Shown in pieces: positions 7,953-14,364 of a stretch of DNA of 15,968 nt. The notes below the pieces were generated by a model. That model was given only the letters and a program-made list of their open reading frames with translations. It was not told where the DNA came from and did not search any database. Made by a program: the position numbers and the translations under genes. Numbering within the stretch: the first letter of the stretch is position 1; each line of letters begins with the position of its first letter. Source of the DNA: Flavobacteriaceae bacterium UBA3611 (lineage in GTDB: Bacteria > Bacteroidota > Bacteroidia > Flavobacteriales > Flavobacteriaceae); the NCBI GenBank assembly GCA_002375495.1, contig DFLU01000011.1:1787-17754 (forward strand), given 5' to 3'.

Positions 7953-8996
7953 TCATTCTATGGCGTGTTTTGCATAATTGCGCCATTTATCAATACAAGC
8001 CTCTATATCGTTAGGTATGGGGGCTTCAAATTTTAAGAATTTCCCAGTGGTTGGATGTTCAAATCCTAAGGTGCGAGCATGCAATGCTTGGCGTGGTAAA
8101 ATTTTAAAACAATTTTCTACAAACTGCTTGTATTTGCTGAAGCTGGTACCCTTCAGAATTTTTTCACCGCCATAACGCTCGTCATTAAAAAGTGTATGCC
8201 CAATGTGTTTAAGATGCACCCTAATCTGATGGGTACGACCTGTTTCTAACCTACAACTAACCAAGGTTACATACCCAAGTCGTTCTAACACTTTATAGTG
8301 TGTTACGGCTGCCTTACCTCGCTCTTCAGCGTCTTCCCCTAAAAAAACGGTATTCTGCAATCTATTTTTTGGATGCCTACCGATATGACCTTCTATAGTG
8401 CCACTATCGTTGGTGACATCCCCCCATACCAATGCGATATATTCGCGTTCGGTGGTTTTATTAAAGAACTGCCTAGACAAATGTGTCATGGCTTCTTCAG
8501 TTTTGGCAATCACCAATAGTCCGCTAGTATCTTTGTCAATTCTGTGCACCAATCCTGGACGATTACTGCTATTATTCGGGAGGTTATCAAAATGAAAAGT
8601 CAGTGCATTTATAAGAGTGCCACTATAATTTCCATGTCCGGGATGCACCACCATGCCGGCTTCTTTATTCACAACCAGCACATCGTCGTCTTCGTATACG
8701 ATATCGATTGGGATATCTTCTGGGGTAAGCAACAACTCGTAAGGGGGGTGTTCAAAAAGAACGGTAACCACATCGCCTGGTTTCACTTTGTAGTTTTGTT
8801 TAACTACAGTGTCGTTTACATATATATTTCCGTCTTTGGCTGCCTTCTGAATTTTATTACGGGTAGCATTTTCAACCTTATTCATCAGGTACTTGTCTAC
8901 CCGCAAAGGCGATTGCCCTTTGTCTGCTACAAACTTAAAATGCTCATAGAGATCGTCATTTCCTGAATCTTCGTTAGCGTTACCGGGCTCCATCAT
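7953..8996 (-). CDS. RluA-family rRNA pseudouridine synthase with S4 domain (RluD-like)
   Basis: A protein of 347 residues that isomerises uridine to pseudouridine in structured RNA, most likely 23S rRNA. An S4 RNA-binding domain lies at about 29-90 (LRVDKYLMNKVENATRNKIQ ... NDTVVKQNYKVKPGD). The catalytic domain follows: VYEDDDVLVVNKEAGMVVHP (about 100-119) and HRIDKDTSGLLVIAKT (151-166), with Asp154 as the expected catalytic residue, then LETGRTHQIRVHLKHIGHTL. Domain order matches RluD; an acidic extension of about 20 residues precedes the S4 domain. The start (ATG 8996, or 8993) lies inside the end of the PASTA gene with a 17-base overlap in another frame, so translational coupling is likely. 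Which uridines are modified cannot be read from the sequence, so no symbol is given. Confidence 0.93.
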   Translation of the reverse strand: MMEPGNANEDSGNDDLYEHFKFVADKGQSPLRVDKYLMNKVENATRNKIQKAAKDGNIYVNDTVVKQNYKVKPGDVVTVLFEHPPYELLLTPEDIPIDIVYEDDDVLVVNKEAGMVVHPGHGNYSGTLINALTFHFDNLPNNSSNRPGLVHRIDKDTSGLLVIAKTEEAMTHLSRQFFNKTTEREYIALVWGDVTNDSGTIEGHIGRHPKNRLQNTVFLGEDAEERGKAAVTHYKVLERLGYVTLVSCRLETGRTHQIRVHLKHIGHTLFNDERYGGEKILKGTSFSKYKQFVENCFKILPRQALHARTLGFEHPTTGKFLKFEAPIPNDIEACIDKWRNYAKHAIE

Positions 8997-9624
8997 CTTC
9001 TATAATTTCTTCATTGATTTCGGTTTCACCCTCTGGGTCACTTTCGCCTTCTTCATCATTGTCACGCCCTATCCGGCTCAAACTTTCATCTCCCACAATT
9101 AAATCGATTACAGAAGTGATTTCCAACTCGGTTCCTGGTTCTATACGGGCACCGGCGTGTCTAATTTCTAGTACTTGGTCGCTCATATGTGGTTTTGTGG
9201 TTACCTTCCCTATTTCAAAACCCATTGCTTTTAGGGTCGGCTCAGCCTGACGGGTCGTTTTGCCCACCACATCGGGAATTTTCACTTTTCGATACCCAGA
9301 CGGATTTAAGGTTAAATAGATCTTACGGTCTTCTTTAACAAATTTTCCAGCGCGTGGTAATTGTTCAATAACCGAAAACCGCGGATATTCGGGATTAAAA
9401 TTAGCTGAATCTAAGATTTCGTAACGCAGCTCATTTTCATCTAAGATATTTTCTACATCATTCAGCGTCATTTTGGCCAAATCAGGAACTTCAATTTTCT
9501 GTCCGTGATTGGTGGTACTCCGAAGCCACCAAAGCACAATAAATGATACCACAATAAGCCCCAAAACAATCAGTAATAATTGTTTTATGAAGGCTTTCGA
9601 AAAGATGTATTTTATAAACGACAT
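8980..9624 (-). CDS. Membrane-anchored PASTA domain protein
   Basis: A protein of 214 residues: a short cytoplasmic start, one membrane helix at about 13-34 (IKQLLLIVLGLIVVSFIVLW), two PASTA domains (about 43-108 starting IEVPDLAKMTLNDVENIL, and 112-177 starting VKIPDVVGKTTRQAEPTL), and a strongly acidic tail (about 180-214). PASTA domains in other bacteria sense peptidoglycan fragments or help penicillin-binding proteins; here there is no kinase or transpeptidase domain, so the protein is a free-standing periplasmic PASTA module. It diverges from ddl, which makes the D-Ala-D-Ala part of peptidoglycan, and this context supports a wall-related role, though the exact function is unknown. It leads a two-gene unit with the RluA-family gene. 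The start is the only ATG that keeps the membrane helix near the N-terminus. Confidence 0.85.
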   Translation of the reverse strand: MSFIKYIFSKAFIKQLLLIVLGLIVVSFIVLWWLRSTTNHGQKIEVPDLAKMTLNDVENILDENELRYEILDSANFNPEYPRFSVIEQLPRAGKFVKEDRKIYLTLNPSGYRKVKIPDVVGKTTRQAEPTLKAMGFEIGKVTTKPHMSDQVLEIRHAGARIEPGTELEITSVIDLIVGDESLSRIGRDNDEEGESDPEGETEINEEIIEDDGAR

Positions 9625-9641
9625 ACGTTGAAGGTTAGTTG

Positions 9642-9668
9642 CAAAAATAACAAACCTAAAGTTAGCAA
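9642..9668 (-). promoter_or_regulatory. Promoter of the PASTA - rluA-family operon
   Basis: On the minus strand TTG (9668-9666), 16 bases, then TATTTTTG (9649-9642), a full match to TAnnTTTG. The start of transcription would be near 9636, leaving about 12 bases before the ATG at 9624. Confidence 0.65.
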
Positions 9669-9686
9669 CTTTTATACGATAAGTTA

Positions 9687-9694
9687 TATTTTTG
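9687..9694 (+). promoter_or_regulatory. Putative -7 element of ddl
   Basis: TATTTTTG matches TAnnTTTG 26 bases upstream of the ddl ATG. No TTG is found at the expected -33 distance, so this is weaker than the divergent promoter, whose -7 box lies about 40 bases away. Confidence 0.4.
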
Positions 9695-9720
9695 ATAAAC
9701 GCACTAATTCAACTTTTGGT

Positions 9721-10710
9721 ATGGTGAAAAAAAATATAGCCGTGGTCATGGGAGGCTTTTCCAGCGAATTTGAGATTTCGTTAAACAGCGGCAATGTGGT
9801 CTGTGAATCGCTAGATCAGACCGTTTATAATATCTTTCCTGTACATATTTTGCAAGAAGGGTGGTTTTACGTTTCTGAAAATGGTTCAAAATCACCTATC
9901 GACAAAGATGATTTTAGTTTTAAAGTGGCTGGTGCTAAAGTCGTGCCCGATGCCGTTTTTAATACCGTACACGGAACGCCGGGAGAAGACGGATTGCTAC
10001 AAGCATACTGGAAACTAATTGGCATTCCGCAGACTTCCTCTTCTGTGTATGCCAGTGCACTTAGTTTTAACAAGCGCGATTGCTTATCTGTCTTAAAGGG
10101 CTTTGGCGTAAAATGTGCGAATTCGTACTATATAAACAAAGGAGTACCTTACAATCTAGATGAAATGGTCAAGAAAGTAGGGCTTCCGTGTTTTGTTAAA
10201 CCGAACCGCGCAGGATCTAGCTACGGAATTAGCAAAGTGAAGAACACAGACGAGTTTGAAGCTGCACTTCAGAAGGCATTTACTGAAGATCATGAGGTGT
10301 TGGTTGAAACAGCTTTGCTAGGCACAGAGGTTTCTGTGGGTGCGTATGCAATCAATGGTAAAATTACCGTATTACCCCCTACTGAAATTGTTTCCGAAAA
10401 TGAATTTTTTGATTATAAAGCCAAATATTTAGGCCAATCTGAAGAAATCACACCCGCGCGCATTTCCGAAGAAATCACACAACGCGTTCAGGCCGAAACA
10501 AAACGAATTTACGAGTTATTAAACATGAAGGGCGTAACCCGTTGCGAGTTTATTATCCAAGAAGGAGAACCGTATTTTATTGAAATTAATGCCACGCCCG
10601 GTCTCAGCAAAGAAAGTATTATCCCGAAACAAGTGCGCGAAGCAAACATGACGCTGACCCAATTCTTCGGAATGTTGATTGAAGAATCGCTGGCAGCACC
10701 CCAAAAATAA
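9721..10710 (+). CDS. ddl: D-alanine--D-alanine ligase
   Basis: A protein of 329 residues, normal for Ddl. It joins two D-alanines with ATP to give the dipeptide used by MurF for peptidoglycan precursors, in the cytoplasm. The Ddl signature GGFSSEFEISLNSG is at 11-24, and the ATP-grasp fold is shown by GLPCFVKPNRAGSSYGISKV and, near the C-terminus, CEFIIQEGEPYFIEINATPG (EIN at about 288-290 provides the magnesium ligands). The start at 9721 is chosen because MVKKNIAVVMGG is the usual N-terminus and the -7 box lies at 9687-9694; the frame extends to 9580 but through the divergent promoter and into the PASTA gene. coaD follows 49 bases downstream on the same strand and may be co-transcribed. 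Confidence 0.97.
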   Translation: MVKKNIAVVMGGFSSEFEISLNSGNVVCESLDQTVYNIFPVHILQEGWFYVSENGSKSPIDKDDFSFKVAGAKVVPDAVFNTVHGTPGEDGLLQAYWKLIGIPQTSSSVYASALSFNKRDCLSVLKGFGVKCANSYYINKGVPYNLDEMVKKVGLPCFVKPNRAGSSYGISKVKNTDEFEAALQKAFTEDHEVLVETALLGTEVSVGAYAINGKITVLPPTEIVSENEFFDYKAKYLGQSEEITPARISEEITQRVQAETKRIYELLNMKGVTRCEFIIQEGEPYFIEINATPGLSKESIIPKQVREANMTLTQFFGMLIEESLAAPQK

Positions 10711-10759
10711 CTTTTGTACCTTGCAGTTAGTATTCTTTTAAGCTGAACTTTACTGAATT

Positions 10760-11197
10760 ATGAGACGAGCCGTTTTCCCTGGATCATTCGACCCCATTAC
10801 GTTAGGCCATGTAGACATTGTCACTCGGGCACTTCCGCTTTTTGACGAAATCATTATAGCGATTGGGGTAAATGCAAACAAATCGTACATGTGGCCGCTT
10901 GACGAACGTATCGAAAAAATTGAAGCCGCTTTCCGTGGAAACACAAAAGTAACCGTGGCATCCTACGAAGGGTTAACCGCAAATTTTTGTAAAGAACAGC
11001 AAGCACAGTTTATATTACGCGGACTTCGAAACACTACCGATTTCAATTACGAACAGACCATTGCTCAAGCCAATGAAAAGGTAAATGGTGTGGATAGTAT
11101 TTTCTTAATCTGTAGTCCAGAATTTTCACACATCTCCTCTTCGATTGTGCGGGATATTGCACGAAATGGCGGAGACTTCGCTAGTTTAATTCCATAA
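10760..11197 (+). CDS. coaD: Phosphopantetheine adenylyltransferase
   Basis: A protein of 145 residues, slightly shorter than the usual 150-165. It transfers AMP from ATP to 4'-phosphopantetheine, the fourth step of coenzyme A synthesis. The nucleotidyltransferase signature GSFDPITLGH is at 8-17 with the TxGH motif (TLGH) at 14-17; FILRGLRNTTDFNYE and FSHISSSIVRDIARNGGD (ISSS at about 125-128) are the other conserved blocks. The chain ends soon after the ASLIP segment, so only the variable C-terminal helix is short and the enzyme should be active. It lies downstream of ddl; the 49-base gap holds only a degenerate -7-like sequence (TACCTTGCA near 10717), so transcription may come from ddl. It ends before a bidirectional terminator. 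Confidence 0.96.
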   Translation: MRRAVFPGSFDPITLGHVDIVTRALPLFDEIIIAIGVNANKSYMWPLDERIEKIEAAFRGNTKVTVASYEGLTANFCKEQQAQFILRGLRNTTDFNYEQTIAQANEKVNGVDSIFLICSPEFSHISSSIVRDIARNGGDFASLIP

Positions 11198-11223
11198 CAC
11201 CTTCATTGCGGAACATAATTGCA

Positions 11224-11260
11224 TAAAAAAACTCCCCCAATAGGTGGAGGAGTTTTATTT
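11224..11260. terminator. Bidirectional terminator between coaD and rpsT
   Basis: AAAACTCC (11228-11235) pairs with GGAGTTTT (11249-11256), and CCA pairs with TGG inside the loop. An A-run lies on the left and a T-run (TTTTATTT) on the right, so the hairpin can end coaD on the plus strand and rpsT on the minus strand. A second AT-rich inverted repeat, TTTAATT-cgc-AATTAAA, follows at 11258-11274. Confidence 0.8.
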
Positions 11261-11277
11261 AATTCGCAATTAAATCG

Positions 11278-11529
11278 TTATAACGCTGCTACGTGCTTTG
11301 CTAATTTCGACTTAACATTAGCCGCTTTGTTATCATGAATGATATTTTTCTTAGCTAATTTGTCTACCATAGATACTACAGAAGGGAAAAACTTTTCAGC
11401 CTCTTTCTTATCTGTCATCTCACGCAACTTCTTGATTGCATTACGCGTCGTTTTGTGTTGGTAACGATTGCGTAAACGCTTTGTCTCGCTGCTTCTAATT
11501 CTCTTTAATGCTGACTTGTGATTCGCCAT
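11278..11529 (-). CDS. rpsT: 30S ribosomal protein S20
   Basis: A protein of 83 residues, typical length for bS20, which binds 16S rRNA in the lower body of the small subunit. It starts MANHKSALKRIRSSETKRLR, the standard family N-terminus, is rich in Lys and Arg, and ends with NVKSKLAKHVAAL. It lies 24 bases downstream of the tRNA-Glu gene on the same strand with no promoter or terminator visible between them, so both probably come from the promoter at 11646-11676, with the tRNA cut out of the leader of the rpsT message. Confidence 0.97.
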   Translation of the reverse strand: MANHKSALKRIRSSETKRLRNRYQHKTTRNAIKKLREMTDKKEAEKFFPSVVSMVDKLAKKNIIHDNKAANVKSKLAKHVAAL

Positions 11530-11553
11530 GTTTTTTGTTTAATCTATGTTTTG

Positions 11554-11625
11554 TAGTCCGTAGGGGAATCGAACCCCTGTTACCAGGATGAAAACCTGGC
11601 GTCCTAACCCCTAGACGAACGGACC
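11554..11625 (-). tRNA. tRNA-Glu (anticodon TTC)
   Basis: A 72-base cloverleaf on the minus strand: acceptor GGTCCGT / ACGGACT (a G-T pair at position 1-72), D-arm GTC...GAC, anticodon stem CCAGG / CCTGG enclosing the loop TTTTCAT with anticodon TTC, variable loop TAAC, T-arm AGGGG-TTCGATT-CCCCT, and discriminator A. The 3' CCA is not encoded and must be added after transcription. Confidence 0.96.
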
Positions 11626-11645
11626 ATTCTTTTGAATTGCGGATG

Positions 11646-11676
11646 CAAAAATACAACATTTTTTTAATGAAGCAAA
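11646..11676 (-). promoter_or_regulatory. Promoter of the tRNA-Glu - rpsT unit
   Basis: On the minus strand TTTG (11676-11673), 19 bases, then TATTTTTG (11653-11646) followed by CA, a full match to the Bacteroidota -7 consensus. The -7 box is 20 bases from the mature tRNA 5' end. It lies just after the proS stop, where no terminator hairpin is seen, so proS transcripts may also read into this unit. Confidence 0.7.
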
Positions 11677-11702
11677 TCCCTTTCAAAAAAAATTTAAAAA
11701 AA

Positions 11703-13175
11703 TTAATATGCCTTCGCAAAAAGCACACGTCTTTTAGACGGTTTCCCTGTAACCATACAGCTTCCCGACTCATCTTCCTCGTCTATAGGAATACAACGTA
11801 TGGTCGCTTTGGTCTCGTTTTTCACCTGATCTTCCGTTTCAGTTGTACCATCCCAATGCGCTAATATGAAACCTCCTGTAGTCTCTAACACTTTTTTGAA
11901 CTCCTCATAGGTATCTACCTTTGTTGTATGTGTCGCTCTGTGCGTCAGTGCCTTTCTATATAAATTCTCCTGTATTTCAGTCATTAGTCCCTCTACAACA
12001 CCCACTACATCATCGCGCAACACAAACTGTTTTTCCAAGGTATCGCGACGTGCGAGTTCTACCGTACCTTTCTCTAAATCTTTCGGACCAATGGCAATTC
12101 GTACAGGAACACCCTTCAATTCGTACTCGTTAAATTTCCACCCAGGCTTTTGCGTATCCCTGTCGTCATATTTCACCCGAATTCCTTTCGCCCTTAAATC
12201 TCGCTGCAACGCTTTGGCCACTTCACTAATGGCAGCCAATTGTTCATCATTTCTATAAATCGGAACAATTACTACTTGGTCTGGAGCTAACTTTGGAGGC
12301 AACACCAATCCGTTATCATCGCTATGCGTCATTATAAGCGCACCCATCAATCGTGTTGAAACTCCCCACGAGGTGGCCCACACATATTCTTGTTTCCCCT
12401 CTTTGGTCGCATACTTTACATCGAATGCTTTTGCAAAGTTCTGCCCTAAAAAGTGTGAAGTACCTGCCTGTAGTGCTTTACCATCTTGCATCAACGCTTC
12501 AATACAATAGGTTTCTAACGCTCCTGCAAATCGCTCGCTTTCTGTTTTCAGCCCTTTCACTACGGGTACGGCCATATAATTTTCAACAAAATCTGCATAC
12601 ACATGCATCATTTGCTCTGCTTCTTCAATTGCTTCTTTTTGGGTAGCATGGGCAGTATGTCCTTCTTGCCATAAAAATTCAGCGGTGCGCAAAAACAGTC
12701 GTGTACGCATTTCCCAACGTACCACATTGGCCCATTGGTTAATCAGCAACGGCAAATCTCTATAACTCTGCACCCATTTCCGATAGGTATCCCAGATAAT
12801 TGTTTCCGAAGTCGGGCGCACAATGAGCTCTTCTTCCAATTTTGCCTCTGGATCTACTATAATCCCCCCGTCTTCGTCATTTTTCAACCTATAATGGGTC
12901 ACCACGGCACATTCTTTTGCAAATCCATCTACATGACTTGCTTCTTTGCTGAAATATGATTTTGGAATGAACAACGGGAAATATGCATTCTGATGACCAG
13001 TTTCCTTAAACATTCTGTCAAGCTCCGCTTGCATTTTTTCCCAAATGGCAAACCCGTATGGCTTTATCACCATACAGCCTCGAACTCCACTATTTTCGGC
13101 AAGATCTGCCTTTACAACGAGTTCATTATACCATTTACTGTAATCTTCTTGTCTAGTTGTTAAATTCTTCGCCAT
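11703..13175 (-). CDS. proS: Prolyl-tRNA synthetase, archaeal/eukaryote-like type
   Basis: A protein of 490 residues that charges tRNA-Pro with proline using ATP. Class II catalytic core: motif 1 region around GCMVIKPYGFAIWEKMQ (33-49), proline pocket VRPTSETIIW (119-128), motif 2 VVRWEMRTRLFLRTAEFLWQ (151-170), motif 3 GVSTRLMGALIMTHSDDNGL (271-290). The anticodon-binding domain follows from about 298 (APDQVVIVPIYR). The extra C-terminal domain ending FAKAY, with a terminal Tyr, and the absence of the inserted editing domain found in E. coli ProRS place it in the archaeal/eukaryotic-type class common in Bacteroidota. It is a single gene with its own promoter and a leader of about 50 bases. 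The ATG at 13175 begins MAKNLTTRQEDYSKWYNELV, the normal N-terminus. Confidence 0.97.
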   Translation of the reverse strand: MAKNLTTRQEDYSKWYNELVVKADLAENSGVRGCMVIKPYGFAIWEKMQAELDRMFKETGHQNAYFPLFIPKSYFSKEASHVDGFAKECAVVTHYRLKNDEDGGIIVDPEAKLEEELIVRPTSETIIWDTYRKWVQSYRDLPLLINQWANVVRWEMRTRLFLRTAEFLWQEGHTAHATQKEAIEEAEQMMHVYADFVENYMAVPVVKGLKTESERFAGALETYCIEALMQDGKALQAGTSHFLGQNFAKAFDVKYATKEGKQEYVWATSWGVSTRLMGALIMTHSDDNGLVLPPKLAPDQVVIVPIYRNDEQLAAISEVAKALQRDLRAKGIRVKYDDRDTQKPGWKFNEYELKGVPVRIAIGPKDLEKGTVELARRDTLEKQFVLRDDVVGVVEGLMTEIQENLYRKALTHRATHTTKVDTYEEFKKVLETTGGFILAHWDGTTETEDQVKNETKATIRCIPIDEEDESGSCMVTGKPSKRRVLFAKAY

Positions 13176-13189
13176 AGCAGGTGGTTTGG

Positions 13190-13209
13190 CACAAATGTTG
13201 TGACATTGT
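13190..13209 (-). other. Small hairpin in the proS leader
   Basis: On the minus strand ACAATGT (13209-13203) can pair with ACATTTGT (13198-13191), with a CACA loop and one bulged base; CACAA-atg-TTGTG (13190-13202) is an alternative symmetric arrangement. It lies between the putative proS promoter and its ATG. It is too small to be a T-box. Confidence 0.25.
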
Positions 13210-13220
13210 TAAATGATTAG

Positions 13221-13248
13221 TTCAATCGGGCAAAACTAGTTATTTTTA
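13221..13248 (+). promoter_or_regulatory. Weak promoter of the Trp/Gly-rich lipoprotein operon
   Basis: TTC at 13221-13223 (one mismatch to TTG), 17 bases, then TATTTTTA at 13241-13248 (one mismatch to TAnnTTTG). A start near 13255 would leave about 22 bases before the ATG at 13277. It overlaps the proS promoter on the other strand. Confidence 0.4.
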
Positions 13249-13258
13249 CGTAGCCCAA
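13231..13258 (-). promoter_or_regulatory. Promoter of proS
   Basis: On the minus strand TTG (13258-13256), 17 bases, then TAGTTTTG (13238-13231), a full match to TAnnTTTG. The inferred start near 13225 gives a leader of about 50 bases. Confidence 0.55.
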
Positions 13259-13276
13259 CAATAAAATACTTCAGAT

Positions 13277-14332
13277 ATGCAGACTAAAAAATACTTCCTT
13301 ACGAACCCGTTCAACCTTTTGATGGTTGGACTACTTTCTATTGTTTTTGTGTCGTGTGGCACATCGAGGTATGCTGCTGAAGACGGCATCTATGGCGCGA
13401 GCGATTCAGATACCCAAGAAGTGGCTACCGAAGACAACTCAAGTTACTACAAACAATATTTTAAAACCAAAAATGCCGAATATGAAAGTCTTCCAGAAGA
13501 AGATTTAATCTTTACCGATATCGACGCATACGTTTCTGACGAGACTATAGATGAAGAGGGCTATATTGTCCCAAATCGATCTGGCGGTTACGAAGACGGG
13601 TATGGCGCATGGGGTTCCAATTCAGACAATATTACCGTGAACATTTACGAAACTGGCTTCAATAATTGGGGCTGGGGTGGCGGCTATTGGGGTTGGAACA
13701 ATCCTTGGGGCTGGAACAGCTGGGGCTGGGGCGGTTACTGGGGTTGGAATGCTGGTTTCGGCTGGGGCTGGGGTGGCTACTACGGCTATGGAGGCTATTG
13801 GGGCTGGAACAACCCTTGGATCTATAATGGTTGGGGAGGATATTACGGACACCCATATTATTACAACGGATATTATAACGGAGGATACGGAACACAAGTT
13901 GCCTATAATCGCGGCAGACGCAATGGTGACTACGGAAGAACCGCTACTAGAAGCAATAATCGCTCGTACTCTCGAGGTGAAAATTCACGTCGGGCATACC
14001 GTTCTGATGCACGCTCTTCTGTAGGTCGTTATTACTCAAGAAATAACAATTCTGCTAGAACAAATAGATCAAGTCGTTATAACCAAAATCGACAGACCAA
14101 CAGACCGCGATATAACACAAGAAATACTTCAAGACGGAATAACGCGCGACCTTCGTCAAATAGATCACGTACTAATTATTCAAGACCTTCATCAAATAGC
14201 AGGAGATCATCTGGATTTTCAAGACCTTCTTCTGGCTCTAGATCATCAGGTTCGATGCGAAGTTCTGGCGGGTCACGATCGTCAGGATCACGAGGCGGAG
14301 GTGGCTCTAGAAGAGGTGGCGGACGCGGATAA
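13277..14332 (+). CDS. Low-complexity lipoprotein: acidic head, Trp/Gly-rich middle, Arg/Ser/Gly-rich tail
   Basis: A protein of 351 residues with no recognised domain. A lipoprotein signal peptide ends in the lipobox VSC with Cys27. Residues about 33-107 are rich in Asp and Glu. Residues 131-186 hold 16 Trp, with GGYWGWN repeated at 135, 152 and 172 (the first and third copies extend to NNPW), followed by a Tyr/Gly stretch to about 205. Residues 211-351 hold about 36 Arg and not one Lys, with Ser, Asn and Gly, ending in an RGG-like tail (SRRGGGRG). The last Lys of the whole protein is residue 65. Similar low-complexity proteins in Flavobacteriaceae have, as I recall, been labelled vitellogenin-like, a name based on composition that says nothing of function. 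A lipidated envelope protein, perhaps adhesive or matrix-forming, is inference. The outer-membrane barrel gene begins 32 bases downstream, so the two are likely co-transcribed. Confidence 0.85.
   Translation: MQTKKYFLTNPFNLLMVGLLSIVFVSCGTSRYAAEDGIYGASDSDTQEVATEDNSSYYKQYFKTKNAEYESLPEEDLIFTDIDAYVSDETIDEEGYIVPNRSGGYEDGYGAWGSNSDNITVNIYETGFNNWGWGGGYWGWNNPWGWNSWGWGGYWGWNAGFGWGWGGYYGYGGYWGWNNPWIYNGWGGYYGHPYYYNGYYNGGYGTQVAYNRGRRNGDYGRTATRSNNRSYSRGENSRRAYRSDARSSVGRYYSRNNNSARTNRSSRYNQNRQTNRPRYNTRNTSRRNNARPSSNRSRTNYSRPSSNSRRSSGFSRPSSGSRSSGSMRSSGGSRSSGSRGGGGSRRGGGRG
13667..13834 (+). repeat. Imperfect tandem repeats encoding Gly-Trp blocks
   Basis: GGCTGGGG / GGTTGGAA-type units repeat through codons 131-186 of the lipoprotein gene. 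The longer unit encoding GGYWGWN starts at 13679, 13730 and 13790. The run is far richer in G than its surroundings and opens long spurious frames on both strands. Such repeats can change copy number by slippage, so length may differ between strains. Confidence 0.7.
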
Positions 14333-14364
14333 ATTCCAAACAATTAGTTATTAAATTATTTTAT

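Noticed and set aside
8544..8966. Plus-strand frame of 140 codons inside the rluA-family gene
   Set aside because: It is antisense to conserved S4 and catalytic domain codons and has no recognisable feature.
9580..9720. 47-codon N-terminal extension of Ddl
   Set aside because: It overlaps the divergent PASTA gene start and both promoters; Ddl proteins start at MVKKNIAVVMGG.
11495..11773. Minus-strand frame of 92 codons upstream of rpsT
   Set aside because: It runs through the tRNA-Glu gene and the promoter; its middle part is just translated tRNA sequence.
13176..13230. proS leader considered as a T-box or other riboswitch
   Set aside because: About 50 bases with one small hairpin is far too short for a T-box; no specifier loop or antiterminator element is present.
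13667..13834. Repeat run considered as a CRISPR-like array
   Set aside because: The units are short, contiguous, in frame with the lipoprotein gene, have no spacers, and no cas gene is in the window.
13622..13897. Minus-strand frames of 78-91 codons opposite the Trp/Gly region
   Set aside because: They are produced by the G-rich repeat on the other strand; their Pro/Ala/Ile-rich translations are composition artefacts.
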